NCBI RefSeq assembly: GCF_002865645.1 | Contig: NW_020194549.1 | Location: 62,001-126,000 of the forward strand | DNA from: Hyaloscypha bicolor E | Lineage: Eukaryota > Ascomycota > Leotiomycetes > Helotiales > Hyaloscyphaceae | DNA length: 64,000 nt | Reading direction: 5' to 3' | Part shown: positions 46,701 through 60,786 of the stretch, piece by piece | How the letters are laid out: every line of letters begins with the position of its first letter | Position numbering within the stretch: the stretch's first letter is position 1 | Made by a program: the position numbers and the translations under genes | Notes under the pieces: generated by a model | The model's database searches: none | Seen by the model: only the letters and a program-made list of their open reading frames with translations | What the model was told of the DNA's origin: nothing

Positions 46701-49700
46701 CTTTGCAATGGGATTCCTGACGTTGCTTGACAGAGAGTCAGAGAAAATGCTCATGCCACTGATCAATCACCACCTTTTGGACAGCCACGGCAATCCCCAA
46801 GCACTCCTCTCACAGACTCCCAAGCATCCAGAAGACGGAAGGCAATATGTACGGTTCATGAACAAGAAGAGGGACCGGCAATACTGGATGCTGCAAGGAG
46901 CCGAAACCCCTCAGGCGCAACCGCACTACATCATCACGCCCTTTGTTGAGCGCAATATGCTCAATTTGGTCCGTGCAACATCCACTCGACGATTCCCAGT
47001 TCTTGTTCAAGGACCGACATCTTCTGGTAAGACCAGTATGATCGAACACCTGGCAAAATTCAGCGGGAACAAATTCGTCAGAATCAACAATCATGAACAC
47101 ACCGATTTGCAGGAGTACCTTGGTACATACGTCTCTGGCTCTGACGGCCAGCTGAGCTTCCACGAAGGCCTTCTTGTTCAAGCTCTCCGCCAGGGACATT
47201 GGATTGTGCTTGACGAATTGAACTTGGCACCAACAGATGTTCTTGAGGCTTTGAATCGCCTTCTCGATGACAACCGTGAGCTTCTCATTCCAGAGACACA
47301 AGAAATCGTCCGTCCCCACGAGAACTTCATGTTGTTTGCAACACAGAATCCGCCTGGTCTGTATGGCGGTCGAAAGACGCTCTCTCGTGCCTTCCGAAAT
47401 CGGTTCTTGGAGCTACACTTCGATGACATACCCGAGGAGGAACTTCACACAATCTTGCAGGAGCGAAGCCAGAAGGTGGCGCCTTCCGATTGCAAGAGAA
47501 TTGTGGATGTGTACAAGGAGCTTTCGAGATTACGGCAAACAAACCGACTCTTTGAGCAGAAAGATAGTTTCGCTACACTAAGAGATCTGTTCCGGTGGGC
47601 ACTCCGAGATGCCGACAATAGAGAGCAGCTTGCTGCAAATGGGTACATGCTCCTCGGCGAACGGGTCCGAAATCCGGAAGAGAGAATCGCAGTCAAAGCG
47701 ATCATAGAGAGGGTTATGAAAGTCAAAATTGAACCCACTGTTTTGTACGATGCAAGCATATCTCCTGAGATCACAGCTTACAACACAACCTCGAATACAC
47801 AAGGTGTTGTATGGACACAAGCAATGCGGAGATTATATATCCTTGTTGCACATGCTCTCCGCAACAAAGAACCGGTGTTGCTGGTTGGAGAGACTGGTTG
47901 TGGCAAGACGACTGTTTGTCAGATGTTGGCAGATGCATTCAAGAAGGAACTCCATATCGCCAATGCCCATCAGAACACAGAGACCGGCGATCTGATCGGT
48001 GCTCAACGGCCGGTTCGAAATCGAGCTGGGTTACTGGAGCAGTTGAGGCAGGACCTGATTGTGGCTCTGAGTTCTCTGGAAATCAACATACCCGATCAGA
48101 ATGACCTCGATCCCTTACTCGCGACTTATCGATCTCTCCCATCCCAGACTATTGCCCAGATTTCTGATGAGCTGAGAGACAGAATTGCCAGCTGTCTCGT
48201 AAAATCGAAAGCTCTCTTCGAGTGGTCAGATGGAAGCCTCGTTCAAGCAATGAAGGAAGGTCAATTCTTCCTCCTTGACGAAATCTCCCTAGCAGACGAC
48301 TCTGTACTCGAGCGACTGAACTCTGTCCTCGAGACACAGCGCACGATTCTCCTCGCCGAGAAAGGCGTTGATAACTCTTTCGTCCAAGCTGCAGATGGTT
48401 TCCAAATCTTTGCAACTATGAATCCAGGCGGTGACTATGGGAAACGAGAACTCTCGCCGGCACTGAGAAATCGCTTCACCGAAATCTGGGTTCCATCGTT
48501 ATCTGAGCATGAAGATGTTTTCCAGATCGTGGAAGCTAAATTAGATTACGTGTTCAAGCAGTTTGCGGAGGCTATGGTCCATTTTGCGGAATGGTTTGGT
48601 CGGACCTACCGCTCTTCTGCTTCGACTTCAATCTCGGTAAGAGATGTGCTGGCTTGGGTTAAGTTTATGAATTCGTCGAACTCTCCCAACCCATACTTTG
48701 CCGTTCTCCATGGAGCTGCTATGGTTTATATCGACACCCTTGGTGCCAATCCTGCAGCACTGCTGGCGATCAATTCTGAAAGCATTCGAGAGGAAAGAGC
48801 AAAGTGTTTACAACAGCTAAGCGCACTTCTTGGGCACGAAATCCAACCAATCTACTTCAAGGCGATTGGGCTTGTCAACGACGACGATCTTCTCACCATA
48901 GGCGACTTCTCAATCCTGAAGCAGGCTGGCGCAAGTGCCGATCCTGGCTTTGCATTCGAAGCTCCAACTACGAAGCTGAATGCTATGAGAGTCATCCGGG
49001 CTCTCCAAGTCCAGAAACCTATCCTTATCGAAGGCAGTCCGGGCGTTGGGAAGACTACTCTGATCGCCGCACTTGCTCGTTCATGTAACAGACACCTCAC
49101 TCGAATCAACCTTTCCGAGCAAACAGATCTCATGGATCTGTTTGGGTCTGACGTCCCAGTCGAGGGTGCAGAAGCAGGACACTTTGCCTGGCGAGATGCA
49201 CCATTCCTCCAAGCGATGCAGAAGGGCGAATGGGTCTTGCTCGACGAGATGAATCTCGCCTCGCAATCTGTTCTGGAAGGTCTCAACGCCTGTCTGGATC
49301 ATCGTGGCGAAGTCTACATTTCTGAACTCGACCAAACATTCAAGTGTCACCCCAATTTCGCCGTCTTTGCCGCCCAGAATCCGCATCACCAAGGCGGTGG
49401 CAGGAAGGGATTGCCAAGTTCTTTCGTCAACCGTTTTACTGTGGTGTATGCTGACGTGTTTAGGAACGATGATCTTCAACTAATTTGCAGGCACAACTTT
49501 CCCTCGATGTCTCTGGATTTGGTCAACACGATCATCAACTTTGTCTCTCAGCTGGAGCAAGAGGTTGTCCACAAGCATCGATTTGGTTCTCAGGGTGGAC
49601 CTTGGGAATTCAACCTTCGTGACATTCTTCGCTGGCTTCAATTATTGACCTCCTCTGCACCGTTGCTTGCAGCTGCAACTCCCTCCGACTTTCTAAACCT

Positions 49701-52700
49701 GGTCTTCCGACAAAGGTTTAGAACATCAAGAGATCGTCAGGAAGTTGACAAGATCTTCGCATCAGCTTTGGGGTGCGGTTTTCCGTTCCGCCATTTCTTC
49801 CACAACACGAGTCCATCTACTTACCAAGTTGGACTCGCATATCTGCCACGAGATCCGCTCATTCAACCGTTGCCTTTTCCCGCAGTGGACTTTGCCAATC
49901 GTCTTCCAGAAATCGAGTCCATCATGATCTGTATCCAGCAGAATATCCCATGTATCTTGGTCGGGCCATCTGGCTGTGGGAAGACCACTATCCTTCAACA
50001 CATAGCCGCCACTGCCGGAGAATCCCTCGTTGTATTCCCACTCAATGCGGATATTGATACCATGGACCTTGTTGGCGGCTTTGAACAAGTTGATCCTCAG
50101 AGAGCGGCAAGCGCCTTCCTCGACCAGCTCAATTCGTTCCTCAAGAACAAGGTCTTGACGTCTTTGCCGTCCGGCATTCCAGACGACGCAATTGCTTTGC
50201 TTGAGCTTTTGAAAGATAATAATGCTGCGTCTGGATCGTATTTCTCCCAGCTGGAGCCGCTTCTTCGTTCTCTGCAGACCAGAACATCCCTCTCAGAATT
50301 TGGCACCTTAGCAGACACCTGCCGACGATTTTCCGATATCCCAATGACTCTTGAGAATGCTCGATTCGAATGGGTTGATGGAGTTCTTGTCAAAGCCCTG
50401 GAGCAAGGCAAATGGCTCGTTCTCGATAATTCTAATCTATGCAGTGCTTCTGTGCTTGATCGATTAAACTCGCTGCTTGAGCCGAACGGCTTTCTCAGCA
50501 TCAATGAGCACTGCGGGCCAAATGGCGAGCCGAAAGTTGTTCGACCACATCCTGATTTTAGGGTCTTCTTGACGATGGATCCGAGATTTGGGGAGTTGTC
50601 GAGAGCAATGAGAAATCGTGCAGTCGAGATTTTCGTTGAGCCATTGCCCGCTGAGGCCGTTCAACCTGCCGTGGCTCTTGCAACAAGACCCGAGGCAACT
50701 ATGCAGAGATATCAGAATGTCCTCCAATCACTAGAGACATCCGGCGTGGTCCCTGGAGAATCGCCGCTGCTCCAGCAAGTGGCGTTGGACAACTTGTCCT
50801 GGTCAGATGTGACTGTGTTCTCGCGTTTCTCAACCGTTCTCGGGAGGTCGAGCCTTGCAGTCGACTACCCCAAGCTTTATTCCACTTATTCACAGATCTA
50901 CAATTCCCCGCCATTTCAGAACTTCAGAGGAGCAGTTGGGGAAATGCTTGGCACACTTGCAAGTAAATCCAGTCTGGCACCAGCGGCCTTCAGAGACGCA
51001 CAGGTTAGTGACCGTGCCGTCCCTCTTTTGGGAAAACAATGTACTGATAGCTTCAATAAAAAATCAGATCATCCATCCACTCCAAAACTCTCCTTTGGTT
51101 CCCTTGCTCTTACGGTCCAATAATTCGGAGAGAGTATTCTGGCTTGGCGCTGTGTTTGACCTCATGATTGAGAGCAGTGCTGCCCGTTGGGCTGAAATCG
51201 GTCAAAATGCCGAGATTGAGGCGTTGAAGCCGAGTCAGATGAACAGGTTGCAGAGATCACTGGTGCGATCGAGGGTTCCTGCTGTGACGAAGGACTCGAC
51301 TGTCAACATTTCCAATTTCCTGAGGCATACTCTTGAGGCTCTGGAGAGCTACCTTCAAAGCCACACTAATGCAAACTCGGACTGGGAGACCAAAAGTAAA
51401 GCTCTCAAGTCTCTCCTTCGATACTGGTGGGATACCTTCAATCTAGCCACTTCGACGCATTTCGAAGAAGCGACTTTCCAAGCCCACCTCACCATCGGAA
51501 CCGACCTGCTCTCTCAACTTTCTGTCCAGTTACCGACCGGGGATGAACAGATGCAGATAATATCCACCTTCCAAGCCAGTCTTCAAAATAACTTCTCGTC
51601 CAGCTTCAAGCTCACCACTGGTCTCAGCATGGAGATCCTCTGGAAATATCTCCGGCCTACAGTCATCTCGAAACGCCAAGTCTTGGACACGGTGCTGCAG
51701 ATGGAGCAACTTGCAGCCCGCTTTGATGCTCTAAGGTGGAAGACTTCGATCTCTGTCGTTGAGTTGGGGAACATCATGGCTTCGCTCATCAAAGCCTATC
51801 AAAGCATCCTCACTTCTGATGGTGATGGCGCTACTCTTGTGCAGATCCTTGCTACCGAGATGGAGAAGTTGGAAACGAGTGTAGGAAGCGAGGAAGGGGG
51901 AGTCATGCCATTCTTCGCCGCTCAATTTGAGGCACTGAGACAATTCAAAACACTCGAACTCATGACCTCTGATCGAGGAAATGAGCACACAGTGGATATT
52001 GAGACAGCAGTCCTTGCGAATCAGCCGACAGCTCTCGGCATGCATCTCGGCAGTTCGACACAGACCTCACGCTTACTACAGACTGTCAACTATATCTGTG
52101 GCGTAGGCGAGGGGCTTCAACCTGTCACAGCTGCTTTCTCGTCTTCGATGCTTGCGAGGTTGAACCAAATCGCGGAGGTCGACTTGAAATCACTCAAGCT
52201 TCTGGAGGCCGAGCTCCCGATTATGGGACAGAAGGCCACTCTTTCAAGTGCCACTTTGTGTAAAGACCAGGTCTTGGTGCTGAACGATATTCTTTTGGGA
52301 CTCATACCAAGGGTCATTTCTCTGCATGGGGAAGATATTGGTGTTCTATTCCAACACTGGTGCCAGCAACTCTCAAATGCAGATTCCGAATCGATTGAGG
52401 ATGTTGCGATCAGGATGTCAGCCATCAAATTCCCAATTACGAGCCACTTGGCCGAAGACATCCCCCTTCAATTAAATGATGTCCTCAATGTCAATTTCGG
52501 TCCGGCTTTCAACTCGCTCGTCATGGCAAAACTACAGCCGGCTACCAATATGGGATTTGTAGCTATGGCTTGGTCATCCTTCGCTTTGGGTTGTATCAAG
52601 CTATATGTTCCAGATCGCGCTTTCGATCCGGACAAGAGGCAGCGCTTAGAGCGTCAAAGGCATTCACAAGTACGTTCGGACTTGCAGAAGAAACTTAAAG

Positions 52701-55700
52701 CACTTCGGCAATTTGAGCGACTGTTCTCAGGGCAGGAATCCAACCTTCGCTGTCAACTTCTGGAAGCCGAGATAACCGAACTTGGAGAACCACCCGAAGT
52801 GTTGCAAGAGATATATCGCCCAGAGATCTCCGAAATGGATCAGCTTCAGGGAGAGTTCAGCAACTTGTTAAAGACAGTTCTGGGTTCGGACATCCAGACG
52901 ATGCTCGCTGACTATTTTGACAACGGAAATCCCCACTCTGAGGACTCGTTGCAGCAGATTCGCCTCATGCAATCGAACGTTAAGCAAATTATCCGCCGCC
53001 TCTCCGAGAGGTTCCGTGCTTATAATGACTTGACTGCCCCGGTCATCAGCATGCTTCGATGTCTACAGATTGGTCTGTCAATGGCAACGGAGGCTGTGAA
53101 CCATCAGGTTGCAAGTGAGATGCAGGACAAGCTTACCTACACCAAGCTGACGCCTTTCATGGGTGGTCGTCCGCGTTCTGCCAACGTCGAAATTCATCAA
53201 GCTCAACTGATAGAATATCTGGAGATTTTGGCAACAACTGCTGCAATTGAGAATCTCTCTTCGTTCGATTCGAACCTCAGACACTTGCTTCTTAAGACTG
53301 TTCATGATTTCTATGATCAATATGCCAAGAAGCTGGAGTCTGATCGAGTTGAGGCCGAATCAAAGTCCGGGCTTTATCGATTTAGAGGAAGTGCGGAGGA
53401 TGAAGATGAAGACGATCAAGAGGAGTTCAACGAGTTGTTCCCGTCTTATGAGGATGTGTCGGATAAAGTTGCTGGAGTAAATTCTTCAAATTCAGTTCGG
53501 GAGACGGCAATTGAAGTTGCCAGAATACATGCTAATATCTTTCTGGACAATACTGCACCTTCAGAAAGTATTCATGGTCTCATTCGATACATCTCCAAGC
53601 AAATCGGCTGTCTTCATGTTGGAAGGCCAACAGCTGAACAACAAAACTTCACGGGCACTTTCCTTCCTGGAACTCTCCTGGTGCTGAATGATCAAATCGA
53701 AGCCCTGAGCCCAAATTCAGTGGTCCCGGAATCATACAACTTCTACACCGATGCCAACCTTCTGGAAACCCGAAAACTCGTCAACCTTGTGCACCAAATT
53801 CAGGCACGCTTTCGGGAACTCCAAGCTGTTGATGAGATCGCGCATATGCAACCTCTCGCTGACATCCTTCTCTCATGCAAAGAACTGTTACAATTCCGCC
53901 ACACCGAACCACTTGCCAAGATCATCACGAAGGTCGAAAAAGTACACGGCTTCATGCACGGATGGCAATTTGGTGGTTGGGCAAGTCGTGCAAACTCGGC
54001 TCTTACGCTGTACGACAACATTACGTCGACGATCGTCAACTGGCGAAGACTGGAATTATCAACCTGGGCAAAGCTTTTCGATATGGAGGCCAAGACATGC
54101 GATGATGATGCGAGGTCTTGGTGGTTCGTGGCGTATCAAGTCGTTGTTGCTGCGCCACTGCAGATGTCGGAGTCCGAGGACGAGCTGCGATCGTATGCCC
54201 AGAAGCTGCTTAAGGATCTTGAGGCTTACTTCTCGACTGCTATCATGGGACAATTTGTGCAAAGAGTTCAGCTATTGAAGCAATTGCAGAAACACCTTGG
54301 GCTTGTGGTCATTGATTTCCCGGCGATGTCAATCGTTCATGCGGCGCTGACGAATTTCATATCGCTGTACTCTCGGTATGAGAAGTCAGTCCTAGAGAGT
54401 CTCAAGAAAGGAAGAATTCCGCTCGAGAAGGCTATGCGCGATGTTCTGCTCCTTGCAAGCTGGAAAGATACCAATATCGTGGCTTTGAGAGACAGCGCTA
54501 AGAGATCTCATCACAAGCTTTTCAAAGTCGTGCGGAAGTTCAGAGCTCTTCTTAGTCAGCCTATGGAGCCAATTCTCAAGCAAGGACTCCCAGCCGAAGC
54601 TGCATCAGAGGCAAGCCAGCCAAGTTACGATCCTCCGTTCCAATTTCCGACAGTTGATCAATCTGCTCTTACTCACTGCGCCTCTTCGGTACCCAACTGG
54701 CCCCAAAAGAGTAAGCGATTCATCAATGTCTCGAAGACGGTCAGCATGATGGCAGACGCAAGCCAGATCCCCAGGTTTGCTATCGAAGGCTCAACGTACC
54801 TTGACTCCTTCCTCGCAAACATAATCACCTCTATCACCGAGCTACAGAAAGCAACACCTTCGACACTGACAGAAGACAACAAAGAGGCTGTCAAGCATCT
54901 CAAATCAAGAAAGCGAAAGCTCTTTGCCGATACCCTGAAAGAGCTTCGCCAAATGGGAATCAAGTACAACCTCGGCGTCGACGCGCTAGCGAAACAAGGT
55001 AGTTTGTCAATTGTCCTTGCCAATACTGGCGTCCTCGATGATGTGGGAGTACAAGGAACCGAATATTACTTCCACAAGGCGATTGATCTTGCACCGAGAG
55101 CTAGAGAGGCTGCGAGACAGCATTCTGAAGATTTGAGCAGTGCCGAGGTTGCGAGAAGTACCGGCTTCCTCGAGGGTTTGCTGCAGGTTCTGGTGGCGCA
55201 GCACGATTCTTTGTCGAGTGTTGTGGTTGAGATGGAGAAGCTTCAAGCTGCGGTCAAGATGGCTGAGGGTCTGTGGGCTCCTGGTGTCTACGGGATCAAG
55301 AACTCCAAAGTAGCATCAAATCATGGCATGTTATTGCGATGGCTGCCTAATATCCTGATCGTTGGCATGGATCTGATCAAGATACATGCCAAGCTCAGCA
55401 AGGCTGATGCTCAAACTTTGCTGGATGCTGTTTCGGGGTATTACAGTCAGTTCTCGAATTTCGCCAGACAATTCGATGCACTCGCAACCTTACCCATCGA
55501 TATTACTTCGACGCAACGAAGTAGCCTAGATGAAGCGATCGAGATTACCTTGCACAAGCTCAACTTGGACATCAAACAGATGGCCGACAACCGTCCCGAT
55601 TTGGCTTTCATTTTGAATCAAATCTCACCATGGGCTGAAGTCATCTCAACCCCCAAGTCCTCTCAAGATTCACAACAAACCATTGCAGAGCTGGATCAAA

Positions 55701-58639
55701 AGCTTTCCGTGGTCTGCGATTCAGTCCTTGTTGCCATCGAGAAGCACAGGAAAACCATCTCCGAGCTCTCAACATCGTCAGAGGATCCAGGCTGGCTTGT
55801 CAAGAACGACAATTGTCTCGTCAATGCTATTAACACTCTCCATTGTGAAAATATCGCGCAGCATATTGAGCAAGCGTTTAAAATTCTCCGAACCATTGAC
55901 CTCGAAGACCCCAGCACAAGCAAGACAGCTTCCGCAATATTCGCTGTTGCTCTCCCAATCCTCCAACAGTACTTCAACATCCTTCAGCAAACAGTGACTC
56001 GTTACGGACATCTCCACCGAGCAACCTGCAAAACATCTTACATCCTCGCCAAGACCTTCACACAGATCGCAACTCAAGGATTTTGCACCCCATCCGAGAA
56101 ATCTGATGCGCAAGATGGAGAGACAGAGAAGCTGGAAGGTGGTACAGGACTTGGTGGCGGTGAAGGAGTAGAAGATATCAGCAAGGACATCCAAGATGAT
56201 GAGGATCTGGACGAGCTTGCGCAGGAGCCTAACACTGGCGAGAAAGGGGATATTGAAGATGAGCAAGATGCTGTCGATATGGCTGATGGAGATATGGAGG
56301 GCGAGATGGGAGAGGGCGAAGAAAAGGAGGATGATGAAGACAGCTCCGGAGACGAGAGTGGTGATGAAATGGACGAAGAGGCTGGCGATGTAGATGATTT
56401 GGATCCCACGGCTGTGGACGAGAAGATGTGGGATGGTGATGGGGAAAAAGCTGATAAGGATCAAGAGGGTGATGAGTCGAAAGGGACGCAGAGCAATAAT
56501 GAGCAGGTTGCTGCGCAGGAGGGTAATAAGGAGATGGCAGAGGGTGATGAAGGTGAAGACGAGGAGATGGGGGGCGCAGAGCAAGGAGAGGAGGTGAATC
56601 AGGATGAGATTGAGAAGCATGATCCGCATGCGCAGGAAGGCGAGGCGCTTGATTTGCCTGAGGATATGGAGCTGGATGGAAATGAGGAAGAGGGGAGTGC
56701 TGCGAGCGACGATGGCATGAAAGATCTTTCTGATGTTGAGCAAGATGATACGGAAGGCGAGGAGATGGCGAATGATCGCAATGAGGAATCGGATGCTGAG
56801 AATATGGATGCGCATGAAGATCAAGACATCGGTTCGGATATGGATGTTGTTGACCTTGACCAGGAGCACGAAGGCGAAGGCGAACAAACCGAGGAAGCTG
56901 GCGAGAAGGCCGAGGACGAATCAGAACAGCCAGATCCTGAAAATCAAGAATGCTTGCTTCACGACAGAAACAGCGATGCCAATGCTGATGAAGACAACGC
57001 AGTCCCGAGCGATGTCCAAGGAGCCGGCGAAGATCAAGACGAAAACTCCAAAGACGAAAAGCCTGAATCAGCCAGCAAGGCTCAGCGTGAAGATGGTGGG
57101 AAGGGTGGCGATTCATCCGAACAGAAGGATGCCGCTGCTGAAGATGGCGAGAAAGGGCGACAAGCAAACGGCGATGCACCCCAAGATGCAGGTAGTGAAA
57201 CTCAAGATGCCAGCGCTGCTCAACCATTCAAGAAACTCGGCGATGCTCTAGAGAGCTGGCATCGACAGCAGACGAAGATTCGTGATCCCGCTGAACAGAA
57301 GGAGCAAGGCCAAGATCAGAACCCCGACTTGAACGCTGAGGCTTCGGAGTTCCAGCACTTGCAGGATGAAGATGCTGAAGCCGATACTCAGGCTATAGGT
57401 ACTGCCACTGAGGAACAGGCCCACGCACTTGATGAGTCGATGGCTGTCGATTCTGACAGCAAGGACTTGCCAGATCAATTTCAGCCTGATGAAGCAGAGA
57501 CGGAGAATATTGAGCACGACGATATCATGGATCTGGAAGACCCTTCGACGCCTAACGAGCAAGAGCAGTCTGACGCATATGAGGGCAGAGCTGGTGCGAT
57601 AATCAAGCAGGCCAAAGAGAAGCGCGAGGAGGGGATCGACGACTCTCATGCATTTGTCGGTGAACATCTTGAACCAGATGTCGAGGAAGTTGACAATCAG
57701 CTTGAAAGCACCCATCTTGATACCTCCAACGCCCTTGACCTTCGATCCGCCTCAGAATCTCGCCAACAATGGACTCATTACGAATCTCTTACCCGTGACC
57801 TCTCCCTCTCCTTGACCGAACAGCTTCGACTGATTCTGGCACCCACCTTGGCAACGAAGATGCGTGGAGATTTCCGTACAGGGAAACGCCTCAACATCAA
57901 GCGCATCATACCTTACATCGCCTCTCAGTACAAGCGCGACAAGATCTGGATGCGGCGTAGTGTTCCTTCAAAGCGGAGCTATCAAATTATGCTCGCCGTT
58001 GATGACAGTAAAAGCATGGGCGAAAGCGGTTCCGGCTCCCTCGCATTCGAAACCCTCGTCATGGTCTCGAAGTCTCTGAGCATGCTGGAGGTTGGCGAAA
58101 TCTGTGTCGTCGGCTTCGGCGAAAATGTCAACGTTGCACATGACTTTGACACACCATTCAGCTCTGATGCAGGCCCGAAGGTATTCCAGCACTTCGCCTT
58201 CGAGCAAAAAAGAACAGATGTCACCAAGTTGGTGAGCGAGAGTATCGGGCTCTTCCGCACAGCAAGAGCGAAGGCAAATGGGAGTCCAGCAGACCTCTGG
58301 CAAATGGAACTCATCATCTCGGACGGGGTGTGTGATTCCTCCGAGCATGAACCGATTCGCCGCCTCCTTCGCGAAGCATTAGAGGAGAGAATCATGGTGG
58401 TGTTCGTCATCGTAGATGATGTGCGAAATAAGAAGAAAGGAGAGAGCGTCATGGATTTGAAGGAGGCGAAGTTCGTGAAGAACGAAGAGACGGGACGCTC
58501 GGATGTCAGGATTGAGAGGTATCTGGATACGTTCCCGTTCCAGTATTATTTGATTGTTAGTGATGTTAAGGAGTTGCCAGGCGTCTTGGCGACGTTACTG
58601 AGGCAGTGGTTTGCGGAAGTGGTGGATTCTTCGAGTTAG
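43783..58639 (+). CDS. MDN1: Midasin, dynein-like AAA ATPase for 60S ribosome maturation, about 4930 aa
   Basis: Two exons, 43783-51003 and 51068-58639, with one 64-nt intron (GTTAGT donor, CAG acceptor) in phase 0. Length matches yeast Rea1/Mdn1 (about 4910). Six AAA modules are seen by their P-loops: GLAGSGKTS near residue 294, GETGIGKTT (627), GPTSSGKTS (1075), GETGCGKTT (1366), GSPGVGKTT (1752) and GPSGCGKTT (2063). Several Walker B DE-type sites follow, such as VLLDEINLA. A long helical linker comes next, then an Asp/Glu-rich region at about 4085-4620. The C-terminal MIDAS domain has D-D-S-K-S-M (DxSxS) near 4719. The protein pulls Rsa4 and Ytm1 off pre-60S particles in nucleolus and nucleoplasm, powered by ATP. 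The start at 43783 is preferred over an earlier in-frame ATG at 43600. Confidence 0.97.
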
Positions 58640-59338
58640 ATTGATTGGGTGGAGTTTGAAGGATTGATTGATTTGTACAGCATTGTGAGGCGTTTGTTTA
58701 GATAGAGCAATCAAAAGTACGTTTGAAGTTCAGCCTTCTCCTTTGGATGGCATTTCTTCTCGATTCTCGTACGTCTGATGTTTGCCGAAGCCCCCTAATA
58801 AGTTGAGAATTTGGTGGATTCTCGCTCTGAGTTCATCACGAATGTGGGCTGGAAGTCCACAACCCATCAATCTATTCTTTATCCTAGGCAACATCGATTC
58901 GTGAAGTCGGCTCGAGTAACAGTTCAGCAATCACTCTCTGCAGATGCTGTGAATGCTGCTTGCTTCCATAGAAAAGGAGCCTGTTCAAAGACGCTTTGTC
59001 AAGGCGATCATTTCCCATCTAGCAAATACACCCCACTGTGGCGGAGGGTAACACAGTGAAGAAAGCTAAAGACAGTTCATGCTGCTCAAACCGTTCACTT
59101 TCGTTAGGTCCTCAAGGGAACTTGGGGCAGCGTCTTGGAATTCACAGCTAAGTTATTAAGATATCCGTTGCAGACTTCTAAGTGAATACGTTTCCCCGCC
59201 TTCTTCGATTTTTGTTGTGCGATTTCGGCTCTCTCCTTTCCTCCTTTCGATTTTTCTTGATCTTCAGATACCAACCTTGGATCGCGTCTCGCTCCGCTTC
59301 CACTTTCCGTCCTCAAACCACGTCGACCATCCGCCGCG
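58640..59338. other. intergenic: MDN1 terminator and F-box-like promoter
   Basis: No gene seen. The last 150 bases are a pyrimidine-rich leader (TTCTTCGATTTTTG, CTCTCCTTTCCTCC) typical of fungal genes. Confidence 0.5.
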
Positions 59339-60786
59339 ATGTCGATCAGAGGTATGAGCTCTAGTGAGGAGACAGAGACTCCTGAGACCATAGTCTTGAA
59401 TATAGGAGGAGTACAGCGAGTCTATTCATCCATTGATTCCGGTATCTCGTTTGGTTCGGTCCAAAACACCATATACAAAGAACCAGCCGTCCCAAGCAGA
59501 ACCCACCAACGAGCCCGTCACCAACCAATTCTTGAAGAGATTGAACTTCAGTCTTATCCTCGTCAAGATGGCTTTCAATCTATTCCACTGACCGGTTTTC
59601 CTGGTACTTCTCTGGTCCGACCGTCTGCAGTTGCGTTACCTCCGCCTCGCATTGAAAAAATACCATTCACCGTCGCTCCGAACTCGGCAACAGCGAGCAT
59701 GTCCAGGGAGTCAGCTGAAGAGACCAGTCCAAGTTCTACTGCTCCTTCTGCCACCTGGTCTGCTGTTAGGGATCCAGTTGCACTCATGGGACCTACTCAG
59801 TATCGTGGATTGGCGAGGGTGGAAACCAATGGCAAAATCGTTGGCCTTCCTCCCAAAGTGCTTCATGCCATATTTGATGTCCTCGATCCGTGCACTGCCA
59901 CCTGTAAGTAACTCTTGAACCCCACTTGCCACGGCTGGCCTAAAACATCGAACAATCTCTTAGAATAAGAAGAGTGGCACGTAGAATATTGTTGAGAAGA
60001 CCTTGCTAACACATATCAGGTCTTGGTTTGACCTGCCGAAAACTTTACCAGTTCTCCAAATTCAAATACCCTGAACGCATCTCCCTCTACAAACTCAGCC
60101 CACTTGTCAAATGCGACGGTAAAGAAACCCGTTTCAACCTGGGTGATCTGTTGGAAGATTGGGTTGGCCCGCTTTACCGTCGCCGTGTCTGGTCGCTCAA
60201 CTCGATCCAACGAAAGCATTACCAACTCCCTCCACAATTCCTGATCCGATCCATCTACGGCTCTTTTCCCGGCGATCCAGAAGAACTTACCCTTGCCAAG
60301 CGCTATCTTGAGTACTACTCTTCCCGACGACAGGTTGGCAGCAAGACGTGGTACATCCTTCCGAACCCTTACAACAAGGCAGCCGGGTACTGGTGGATTC
60401 AGGCCAAGGAGTGTATCATGAAGGACGCCAAGGATTTCCGTGGAAGAGCGATCTGGGATTGGAACGCTTGGATGAGTTTCTGGATGCCGTCGGAGGTATT
60501 TTTAAACATCGGCTACATGGACAAATTGAAAGTTCTGCAATGGTTCGAGGAGATGGTCTGGTTGCATGGCATGCAGATCTTGCCTGGTGGCTCGCCGTTG
60601 CAAGAGCCGTCGGTAATGGACAAGCTGTGGTGGTTTGGAAAGAGACATATGCGCTGGGTTACGTGGTGGGTTGGCTCATTGCCTCCAAGACAACCATTTC
60701 CCCGTCCCGAACGTGAGCATTTCAGATTCCGAAGACAATTTTCGCTTCGATCTGACTCGTTCCCATTGTCGGTTAGATATAGATAA
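59339..60786 (+). CDS. F-box-like domain protein of unknown target, 443 aa
   Basis: Exons 59339-59903 and 60020-60786. The 116-nt intron splits the Cys codon in CTATCLGLTCRKLY. The first 165 residues are Ser/Pro/Thr-rich and disordered. An F-box-like motif spans about 170-205 (LPPKVLHAIFDVLD, then LGLTCRKLY), the form common in Helotiales families. The C-terminal 230 residues are rich in Trp, Tyr and Arg and resemble no domain I know. It may act as an SCF adaptor, but the motif is divergent and no substrate domain such as LRR or WD is visible. Lineage-specific expansions of such proteins are usual in these fungi. Confidence 0.72.

Noticed and set aside
55778..57227. Long antisense frames (369 and 332 aa) in Midasin
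   Set aside because: They are produced by the Asp/Glu-rich codons (GAT/GAG) of the acidic region read backwards. No start context or homology.
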